A stretch of DNA of 11,598 nucleotides from Flavobacteriaceae bacterium UBA5079 (GTDB lineage Bacteria > Bacteroidota > Bacteroidia > Flavobacteriales > Flavobacteriaceae), in the NCBI GenBank assembly GCA_002414705.1, contig DIAL01000115.1, forward strand, positions 1 through 11,598, written 5' to 3'. Every line of letters begins with the position of its first letter. Within the stretch, counting starts at the first letter, position 1. Below, piece by piece: positions 1 through 5,644 of the stretch. The translations under genes were made by a program, and so were the position numbers. The notes beneath the pieces are model-generated. The model saw only the letters and a list, made by a program, of their open reading frames with translations, did no database searches and had not been told where the DNA came from.

Positions 1-159
1 CATGGTTCTTTTTAAATCATCAGCCGCTTTAATGTGAGTCCCATTATGTGTGGTCTCATTTGGCAAATACAAAAAAGTATGAAGTGCGTTAAACGCAGGA
101 GCCATTTTGGTTCCTTTGTACTTCTCCTTTAAGTTATGTAAATTACTTTTTAAACTCAT
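1..159 (-). CDS. nqrB: NqrB, Na+-translocating NADH:quinone reductase subunit B (N-terminal 53 residues; cut by window edge)
   Basis: The frame opens with ATG at 159-157 on the minus strand and stays open to the window edge, giving 53 residues that begin MSLKSNLHNLKEKYKGTKMA and continue with PAFNALHTFLYLPNETTHNG. This matches the cytoplasmic N-terminus of NqrB, including the K-KYKGTKMAPAFNALHTF pattern and the THNGTHIKAADDLKRTM stretch that precedes the first membrane helix. In the family NqrB is an integral membrane subunit of roughly 400 residues with a covalently bound FMN and a role in Na+ translocation; those parts lie outside the window. It follows nqrA by 39 bases on the same strand, the usual nqrABCDEF order, so it is inferred to be co-transcribed with it. 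The gene is partial only because the window ends. Confidence 0.93.
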   Translation of the reverse strand, partial: MSLKSNLHNLKEKYKGTKMAPAFNALHTFLYLPNETTHNGTHIKAADDLKRTM

Positions 160-198
160 CTTTATATATATTTCTCATTTTACAGTGAAAATGAACCA

Positions 199-1554
199 TT
201 ATCCAATTTCTTTAATCATGACATCCAATCCTTTTCTGATAATTTCTTGGTGTGGCTGTTTAGACACACAAACAAATTCCGTTAAGGCAAAATCTTCTGG
301 TGCAACTTCGTACATACCTAAAGCTTCCATTTCATCTAAATCTTGATACATACAAGCTTTAAGAATTTGTAGTGGATAAATATCCAATGGAAATACTTCT
401 TCATATTTTCCTGTAAGTACAAAAGCACGATGCTCACCATTTGTATTGGTATTTAGAGCGTATTTTTTATTTGGTGTTAACCATGAGAAGGTTAAAGCTC
501 TAGACGTAGAAACTTTATCAAAAACAGGTTTGTTCCAACCAAAAAATTCATAATCATCTCCTTCTGGTATGACGCTTATTGTATTGCTGTAATAATCTAA
601 ACTACCGTCTGGCTTTATTTGTTTTCCTGATAAAACACTTCCAGATATAATACGATCGTTAGCATCCTTATCAACACCATTATCATAAACCATAGTAGCT
701 ACTTCACTACCAATTTTGGTTTTAAAATAACGTGGTTTTTTAACAGACGATCCGACTAAAGCAACCAAACGTTCTGCGTTGAATTTACCGGTTAAAAGTA
801 ATTCACCGATGATGACTAAATCCTGCGGATTAATAGTCCAAACAGTTTCTCCTTTATTAATTGGGTCTATTTTATTTATTTGCGTTCCTACGTTTCCAGA
901 TGGATGTGGACCTGAAACCTGGTGTAATGAAACACCTTTTAGTCCAGCCAATGGCGAATTAGAGTTTTTACCAACCGACACATGCACGTGGCCTTCAGTT
1001 AATTTCCCTAAAGCACTTACTGCCGCTTGAAGTTCTGCTTCTTTACCTTGCAATACGTAATCATAATCCGCAACTAAAGGTGCACTAGCATATCCTGAAA
1101 TAAAAATAGCTTTCGGCGATTTCTCTGGATTTGCAATAACATCATACGGTCTTTGTTTAATAAAAGGCCAACAACCAGATGCTAATAAATGTGCTTTAAT
1201 AGACTCTGGCGTAGCAGTTTCTACATTAAATGTTCCGTAATCGTGAAAAACTTGCTCCTTATCTGCTTGAATTTTCAATGCTAAAATGCGACGTTTATCA
1301 CCTCTAGGGATATCTACAATCTCTCCAGATACTGGTGAAACAAACATAACAGCTTCTTGTGCCTTATTATAAAAAATAGGCTCTCCAGCTTTTACTTTAG
1401 CTCCAATTTTTGCAATTAATTTTGGTGTAACACCGTGGAAGTCTTCTGGTCTAACAGTGCAAAAATTACTAATAATGGCGTTTTCAGTCACCTGTTCAGC
1501 AGCACCTTTTAGCTTGATGTCTAGACCTTTTTTAATGGTAATGTCGTTTGACAT
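199..1554 (-). CDS. nqrA: NqrA, Na+-translocating NADH:quinone reductase subunit A
   Basis: The product is 451 residues, close to the usual NqrA length. NqrA is the cytoplasmic-side subunit of the six-subunit Na+-NQR, which oxidises NADH, reduces quinone and exports Na+; NqrA is linked to quinone binding. The N-terminus (MSNDITIKKGLDIKLKGAAE) and the following segment with KVKAGEPIFYNK and SPVSGEIVDIPRGDKRR are typical of the barrel-sandwich region of NqrA/RnfC-like proteins. The C-terminus ends GLDVMIKEIG. The same frame could start 30 codons further upstream at 1644, but that extension is unlike any NqrA and contains a TAnnTTTG promoter (1621-1628), so the start at 1554 is preferred. It heads the nqr operon, with nqrB 39 bases downstream. 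No Shine-Dalgarno site is visible, which is normal for this phylum. Confidence 0.95.
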   Translation of the reverse strand: MSNDITIKKGLDIKLKGAAEQVTENAIISNFCTVRPEDFHGVTPKLIAKIGAKVKAGEPIFYNKAQEAVMFVSPVSGEIVDIPRGDKRRILALKIQADKEQVFHDYGTFNVETATPESIKAHLLASGCWPFIKQRPYDVIANPEKSPKAIFISGYASAPLVADYDYVLQGKEAELQAAVSALGKLTEGHVHVSVGKNSNSPLAGLKGVSLHQVSGPHPSGNVGTQINKIDPINKGETVWTINPQDLVIIGELLLTGKFNAERLVALVGSSVKKPRYFKTKIGSEVATMVYDNGVDKDANDRIISGSVLSGKQIKPDGSLDYYSNTISVIPEGDDYEFFGWNKPVFDKVSTSRALTFSWLTPNKKYALNTNTNGEHRAFVLTGKYEEVFPLDIYPLQILKACMYQDLDEMEALGMYEVAPEDFALTEFVCVSKQPHQEIIRKGLDVMIKEIG

Positions 1555-1620
1555 GTTTATAAATCTATTTGTTAATAGTAAAAAATATGATTCTGATTTT
1601 AATTGAAGTAAAAATCGGTG

Positions 1621-1628
1621 CAAATTTA
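1621..1628 (-). promoter_or_regulatory. Putative promoter -7 element for nqrAB
   Basis: On the minus strand this reads TAAATTTG followed by CA, a full match to the Bacteroidetes sigma-A -7 consensus TAnnTTTG. It lies 66 bases upstream of the chosen nqrA start, giving an expected leader of about 60 bases. A clear -33 TTG is not seen at the expected distance; TGG at 1653-1651 is the nearest match. Its position inside the 30-codon upstream extension of the nqrA frame argues against that longer start. Confidence 0.6.
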
Positions 1629-1721
1629 CGAAATTATACATCATTTTATGCCAGAGTTTAATGAAGTTTATTATTTATATCTATTCTAAATAAACAAGAA
1701 TCATTAGGCATAAAAATTGTT

Positions 1722-1729
1722 TATCTTTA
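1722..1729 (+). promoter_or_regulatory. Possible promoter -7 element for the Plug gene
   Basis: TATCTTTA matches TAnnTTTG at all fixed positions except the last. It lies 20 bases before the start at 1750, so the leader would be short. No clear -33 element is seen. This is the only good candidate in the divergent nqrA/Plug spacer for plus-strand transcription. Confidence 0.35.
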
Positions 1730-1749
1730 ACCCATAAAACTATTAATAC

Positions 1750-3003
1750 ATGCTTAAGTCATTTTTATCCGTATTTGTTATTTTTTGTAGTCAGACTATT
1801 TTTGCACAAATAGTTCAAGAACTTAATCCGCCTGGTTATATAAAATCCATCACATTTCAAGGTCAAACAAACGAAAGTCAGTTACCCATTTTACAGCTTG
1901 GACAGCAACTGGTTTTAGAATTTGATGCATTAAATGGTGACGAGGAAGATTTCTATTACAAAATTGAACACTTTGATTACGATTGGACACCATCCCAACT
2001 TATGCAAACCGAATTTTTAAATGGTATAGATAATCAGCGGATTCGGAATTACGAAAATTCCTTTAACACGCTTCAAATTTACTCTCATTATATATTGAGA
2101 CTTCCAAATTCGCAAACACGTGGTTTAAAAGTTTCAGGAAACTACATGATTGAAATTTTTAATGATATGGATGAAATGGTTTTCTCACGAAAATTCATGA
2201 TTCAAGAAAACCTAGCCAACGTTGGTGTTTCCATCAAGCGCTCTCGCGATGTTAAAAAAGTAGAACGCATGCAAAGTGTTGACATCGTTATCAACTCTGG
2301 AAGCCTTCAGTTTAATAACCCACTACAAACGGTTAAAACACTGATAATTCAGAATAACAATTTAAACACGGCCATTAAAAATGTACCACCACAATATACT
2401 ATTGGAAACGATTTGATTTATAAATATACTAACGAGACGCTGTTTGAAGGAGGAAACGAATATTTTTACTTCGAAAATCGAGATATTCGTGGTGCCAATG
2501 CTGCTATTCAGTTTATAGAATTACACGAATTATACAGTAATTACCTATTCACAAATGTACCGCGTTTTAACCAACCCTATACCTACAATCCCGATATTAA
2601 TGGTAACTTTTTAATTACGGCTATTGATGCAGATAGACCTTCTATAGAAGCCGATTATGCTTGGATGCATTTCTCATTATTATTAGACGAATTACCTCCA
2701 ACCCAATCCGTTCATGTTTATGGGAATTTTAATAATTATGCCATTGAAAACACCACTAAAATGACGTTCAATTCCAAAAAAGGAATTTATGAAGTACCCA
2801 TTATTTTAAAACAAGGTTTTTATAACTTTAAATATGTTATTGTTAATAATGAAACTGGCACTTTAAATGAAAGTGCTGTAAGTGGTAGCTATTGGCAGAC
2901 AGAAAATGATTATAAAGTGGTTGTATACTATCGGGATTTAGGCGCCAGATATGACCGAATCATTGGTATTGGTCAAGGAAGTTCTGTGAATATATCCAAT
3001 TAA
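1750..3003 (+). CDS. Type IX secretion system Plug protein (DUF5103 family)
   Basis: This 417-residue protein begins with a signal peptide (MLKSFLSVFVIFCSQTIFA, predicted cut after A19), so it is exported to the periplasm; no lipobox is present around C13. The rest matches the DUF5103 family as I know it: an N-terminal beta-rich domain beginning VQELNPPGYIKSITFQG, a central YKIEHFDYDW segment, the QPYTYNPDINGNF motif (residues 275-287), and a C-terminal immunoglobulin/E-set-like part with VHVYGNFNNY (about 321-329) and LKQGFYNFKY. In Flavobacterium johnsoniae a member of this family is Plug, which occupies the periplasmic side of the giant T9SS translocon SprA when PorV is not bound. That role is inferred here from family membership. 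The gene diverges from nqrA and is followed by apaG after 95 bases. The start is fixed by the signal peptide. Confidence 0.85.
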   Translation: MLKSFLSVFVIFCSQTIFAQIVQELNPPGYIKSITFQGQTNESQLPILQLGQQLVLEFDALNGDEEDFYYKIEHFDYDWTPSQLMQTEFLNGIDNQRIRNYENSFNTLQIYSHYILRLPNSQTRGLKVSGNYMIEIFNDMDEMVFSRKFMIQENLANVGVSIKRSRDVKKVERMQSVDIVINSGSLQFNNPLQTVKTLIIQNNNLNTAIKNVPPQYTIGNDLIYKYTNETLFEGGNEYFYFENRDIRGANAAIQFIELHELYSNYLFTNVPRFNQPYTYNPDINGNFLITAIDADRPSIEADYAWMHFSLLLDELPPTQSVHVYGNFNNYAIENTTKMTFNSKKGIYEVPIILKQGFYNFKYVIVNNETGTLNESAVSGSYWQTENDYKVVVYYRDLGARYDRIIGIGQGSSVNISN

Positions 3004-3057
3004 GTTACCCGTTAATCGACTAAAATCTATTTATTTTTATTCTAAAAGATTATTTAT

Positions 3058-3065
3058 TACTTTAG
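3058..3065 (+). promoter_or_regulatory. Weak possible -7 element for apaG
   Basis: TACTTTAG resembles TAnnTTTG with one changed base and lies 33 bases before the apaG start. The surrounding 95-base spacer is very AT-rich and has no convincing terminator, so apaG could equally be transcribed by read-through from the Plug gene. Confidence 0.2.
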
Positions 3066-3098
3066 CAAGAATCTAATCCTTGAAAACCGATTAATAGC

Positions 3099-3485
3099 AT
3101 GGTTCAACAAGTAACAAAAGGCATCAAAATTTCTGTGGAAACACATTTTGAAGGCTCATTTTACAAAGACTACAAAATTCAATATGCCTTTGGATATAAA
3201 GTCACTATTGAAAATCAAAGCAGCCATTTGGTTCAATTATATGCCAGAGAATGGACTATTTTGGACGCACTTAACAATGTTGAATTGGTCTCAGGCGAAG
3301 GCGTAATTGGCAAAAAACCTATTTTAAACCCTGGTGAATCGCACACGTATACGTCCGGCTGTTTATTAACGTCTCCATTTGGTGCTATGCAAGGGTTTTA
3401 CACCATGATTAATTTAGAAACAAAGAAAAAATTTAAAGTAGCTATACCTGCCTTTAGGTTAAGCGCTCCTTTTGCTTTAAACTAA
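3099..3485 (+). CDS. apaG: ApaG (DUF525) protein, Co2+/Mg2+ efflux-associated
   Basis: The product is 128 residues, the usual size for ApaG, a soluble single-domain protein with a fibronectin-III-like fold. Family hallmarks are visible: the ITIENQS-like strand (VTIENQSSHLVQLYAREW), the glycine-rich GEGVIGKKP loop (residues 66-74), the PGESHTYTSGC stretch (C88), and the SPFGAMQGFYTM segment. ApaG is linked to Co2+ resistance and Mg2+ efflux in enterobacteria by genetics, but its biochemical role is unclear, and the metal-efflux label should be treated as a family name. It follows the Plug gene by 95 bases on the same strand. The neighbour apaH, with which apaG forms an operon in Proteobacteria, is absent here. 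Confidence 0.93.
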   Translation: MVQQVTKGIKISVETHFEGSFYKDYKIQYAFGYKVTIENQSSHLVQLYAREWTILDALNNVELVSGEGVIGKKPILNPGESHTYTSGCLLTSPFGAMQGFYTMINLETKKKFKVAIPAFRLSAPFALN

Positions 3486-3537
3486 CAAAAACGGTTATCT
3501 CAAAAACACACAGTTTATGTAGTGGTAATTTGCGTAT

Positions 3538-3714
3538 TCAAAATACGATAACACCTAGCAACACATATATGCCTTTTACTACCTGCATAATATTGGTTGC
3601 TTTATCAAATCCTTGACACAAAATAACACCGTTTTCGTCCTAAAAAGGTGGAGCAGGAACTAATCTATTTGGTACCTCATCAGGATTACACGCTAAAACA
3701 GAGCAGTATCCCAT
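3538..3714 (-). pseudogene. Possible short gene remnant with an in-frame TAG
   Basis: On the minus strand an ATG at 3714 opens a frame reading MGYCSVLACNPDEVPNRLVP, then APPF and a TAG at 3642-3640. The same frame continues as DENGVILCQGFDKATNIMQV and VKGIYVLLGVIVF to a TGA at 3540-3538. The composition, with charged and hydrophobic residues well mixed, looks more like decayed coding sequence than random AT-rich DNA. I do not recognise a family. It could also be chance, since open frames of this length are common. Confidence 0.18.
3557..3601. repeat. Imperfect inverted repeat (hairpin)
   Basis: AGCAAC (3557-3562) pairs with GTTGCT (3596-3601), and inside it ATAT-ATGC (3565-3572) pairs with GCAT-a-ATAT (3585-3593) around a 12-base loop. 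Small asymmetric bulges separate the two paired blocks. It does not match the GTTRRRY/RYYYAAC ends of integron attC sites and has no T-run. Its function is unknown. Confidence 0.4.
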
Positions 3715-3836
3715 ATATGAATGAGTTATACAATACACATAAATATGTAAGCAAAGAATTATTTAAATTTACCAAAAGATAAAACTTTTAACGTGTATTT
3801 AAGATGCTTTCTCTCAAAAAAATAGCTAAAAAATCG

Positions 3837-3844
3837 TACCTTTG
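3837..3844 (+). promoter_or_regulatory. pruA: Promoter -7 element for pruA
   Basis: TACCTTTG followed by CAC is a perfect match to the Bacteroidetes TAnnTTTG(C) consensus, 40 bases before the pruA start. This gives an expected leader of about 35 bases that is AT-rich and lacks a Shine-Dalgarno site. No TTG is seen at the -33 position. Confidence 0.65.
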
Positions 3845-3884
3845 CACCTTTAAAATTAATTAACATTAAAATACACACATACTC

Positions 3885-5513
3885 ATGGGAAAAGGATTCT
3901 TTAACGTACCAATTGCAGTAAACGAGCCTGTAAAATCTTATGCTCCAGGATCGCCAGAACGCGAAGAAGTTTTAAAAGCATACAAAGACATGTACAACAA
4001 CAAAATTAATGTACCCATGTATATTAATGGAAAGGATGTTGAAACGGGAAACACCAGAACCATGTCTCCTCCTCATGATCATCAACATAGTGTTGGAACG
4101 TATCATGTAGCCGAAAAATCGCATATAGAAGACGCTATCTCTACTGCTTTAGAAGCCAGAAAATTATGGTCGCAAATGCCATGGGAACAACGCACAGGCA
4201 TCTTTTTAAAAGCAGCCGAATTAATTGCTGGCCCATACAGAGCTAAAATAAATGCCGCTACCATGATAGCGCAATCTAAAAACATTTACCAAGCTGAAAT
4301 TGATGCAGCTTGTGAGCTGATTGACTTTTTACGTTTTAACGTACAATTCATGTCAGATATTTACATGGAACAACCAGAAAGCACAAGTGATGCTTGGAAT
4401 CGTATTGAATACCGTCCGTTAGAAGGTTTCACGTATGCCGTTACACCATTTAACTTTACTGCTATCGCTGGAAACTTACCAGCTTGTATGGCTTTAATGG
4501 GCAATGTTGTTGTTTGGAAACCAAGTGATAGTCAAATATATTCAGCCAAAGTTATTATGGATGTATTTAAAGAAGCAGGTGTTCCAGCTGGTGTTATTAA
4601 TGTTGTTTTTGGAGATCCTGTCATGATTACAGATACCGTTTTAAATAGCCCAGATTTTTCTGGATTACACTTTACGGGTTCAACAAACATCTTTAAATCA
4701 TTATGGAAACAAATTGGTAATAACATCCATAAATACAAAACGTATCCACGAATTGTAGGTGAAACTGGTGGTAAAGATTTTATTGTTGCGCATAAAACAG
4801 CAAATGCTAAACAAGTAGCAACTGCAATTGTCCGAGGTGCTTTTGAGTTCCAAGGTCAGAAATGTAGTGCAGCGTCAAGAGCTTATGTACCAAGCAATTT
4901 ATGGGATGATGTTAAGAAATTGGTTATTGAAGATGTAAAGTCTTTCAAAATGGGTTCACCTGAAGATATGAGCAATTTTATTACAGCCGTAATTCACGAA
5001 GGTTCTTTTGATAAACTAGCTAAATATATTGATAACGCTAAAGCAGATACAGATGCCGAAATAATTGTTGGTGGAAATTACGATAAATCTAAAGGTTATT
5101 TTATTGAGCCTACTGTTATTGTAACTACCAATCCAAAATACACAACCATGTGTACCGAGTTATTTGGACCTGTAATTACAATCTATGTCTATAATGAAGA
5201 TGAGTATTCTGAAACGCTAAAATTAGTTGACGAAACGAGCGAATATGCCTTAACAGGTGCTATTTTATCTAACTGTCGTTATGCTATTCAAGAAGCTACA
5301 AATGCACTTCAAAATAGTGCAGGAAACTTTTACATAAACGATAAGCCTACAGGAGCTGTTGTTGGTCAGCAACCATTTGGAGGTGCAAGAGCATCTGGAA
5401 CAAATGATAAAGCTGGATCCGCACAAAACTTGTTACGTTGGGTTTCCCCAAGAATGATTAAGGAAACTTTTGTAACACCAGTAGATTATAGATATCCATT
5501 TTTAGGTGAATAA
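3885..5513 (+). CDS. pruA: L-glutamate gamma-semialdehyde dehydrogenase (1-pyrroline-5-carboxylate dehydrogenase)
   Basis: This 542-residue enzyme belongs to the aldehyde dehydrogenase superfamily and has the length and opening sequence of the monofunctional P5C dehydrogenase group found in Bacteroidetes and eukaryotes. It oxidises glutamate-5-semialdehyde to glutamate with NAD+, the second step of proline breakdown, in the cytoplasm. Visible landmarks are the Rossmann-region TPFNFTAIAGNLPACMALMG and VVWKPSD, the FTGST nucleotide-binding turn, the general base in GETGGKDF (E293), the catalytic cysteine in GQKCSAASRAYVP (C327), ELFGPVITIYVY, and the C-terminal GQQPFGGARASGTNDKAG that closes the active site. 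It has its own strong promoter and a perfect hairpin terminator, so it is inferred to be monocistronic. There is no proline dehydrogenase gene in the window and no PutA fusion. Confidence 0.95.
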   Translation: MGKGFFNVPIAVNEPVKSYAPGSPEREEVLKAYKDMYNNKINVPMYINGKDVETGNTRTMSPPHDHQHSVGTYHVAEKSHIEDAISTALEARKLWSQMPWEQRTGIFLKAAELIAGPYRAKINAATMIAQSKNIYQAEIDAACELIDFLRFNVQFMSDIYMEQPESTSDAWNRIEYRPLEGFTYAVTPFNFTAIAGNLPACMALMGNVVVWKPSDSQIYSAKVIMDVFKEAGVPAGVINVVFGDPVMITDTVLNSPDFSGLHFTGSTNIFKSLWKQIGNNIHKYKTYPRIVGETGGKDFIVAHKTANAKQVATAIVRGAFEFQGQKCSAASRAYVPSNLWDDVKKLVIEDVKSFKMGSPEDMSNFITAVIHEGSFDKLAKYIDNAKADTDAEIIVGGNYDKSKGYFIEPTVIVTTNPKYTTMCTELFGPVITIYVYNEDEYSETLKLVDETSEYALTGAILSNCRYAIQEATNALQNSAGNFYINDKPTGAVVGQQPFGGARASGTNDKAGSAQNLLRWVSPRMIKETFVTPVDYRYPFLGE

Positions 5514-5535
5514 TTAACACCTATTTTAAACACAC

Positions 5536-5571
5536 AAAAACCCTTAACACGAACCTGTTAAGGGTTTTTTT
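5536..5571 (+). terminator. Rho-independent terminator of pruA
   Basis: AAAAACCCTTAACA (5536-5549) and TGTTAAGGGTTTTT (5556-5569) form a perfect 14-bp stem around the 6-base loop CGAACC, ending in seven T residues (5565-5571). It starts 23 bases after the pruA stop. The A-rich left flank gives U-runs in both directions, but there is no converging gene to use the reverse one. Confidence 0.93.
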
Positions 5572-5614
5572 ATGCCGTTTATCCAAAGTATTAGTTCCAA
5601 TTAATTTCAGACTG

Positions 5615-5622
5615 TATATTTA
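5615..5622 (+). promoter_or_regulatory. Possible -7 element for the lipase-like gene
   Basis: TATATTTA matches TAnnTTTG except at the last base and lies 22 bases before the start at 5645. No -33 TTG is obvious. Because a strong terminator precedes it, a promoter must lie in 5572-5644, and this is the best candidate there. Confidence 0.35.
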
Positions 5623-5644
5623 AACAATCTATAACTGAATACTT

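Larger units (their letters stand above)
3486..3836. other. Non-coding stretch between apaG and the pruA promoter, with several inverted repeats
   Basis: No intact gene is seen here. The visible structures are a perfect 6-bp inverted repeat CGTATT/AATACG with a 3-base loop (3533-3547), a longer imperfect hairpin (3557-3601), and an interrupted hairpin CACC-g-TTTT / AAAA-a-GGTG (3627-3650). None is followed by a T-run, so none looks like a terminator for apaG. A minus-strand reading frame with protein-like sequence but one internal stop crosses the region (3538-3714). The last 70 bases before 3836 are plain AT-rich DNA. Confidence 0.6.

Noticed and set aside
107..346. Plus-strand open frame of 79 codons
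   Set aside because: It lies opposite the end of nqrA and the start of nqrB, both clearly recognisable, and its translation has no family resemblance.
779..1030. Plus-strand open frame of 83 codons
   Set aside because: It is an antisense shadow inside nqrA.
1786..1797. Lipoprotein cleavage site at C13 of the Plug protein
   Set aside because: The bases before the cysteine encode V-I-F, which does not fit the lipobox, and a normal signal peptidase I site follows at A19-Q20.
3557..3601. Integron attC-like site
   Set aside because: The hairpin ends do not match GTTRRRY/RYYYAAC and no integrase or cassette array is visible.
3627..3650. Terminator for apaG
   Set aside because: The hairpin has an internal mismatch, lies 140 bases after the stop and is followed by no T-run.
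4103..4285. Minus-strand open frames inside pruA (this one and 4532-4738)
   Set aside because: Both are fully opposite pruA and have no promoter or protein-like features of their own.
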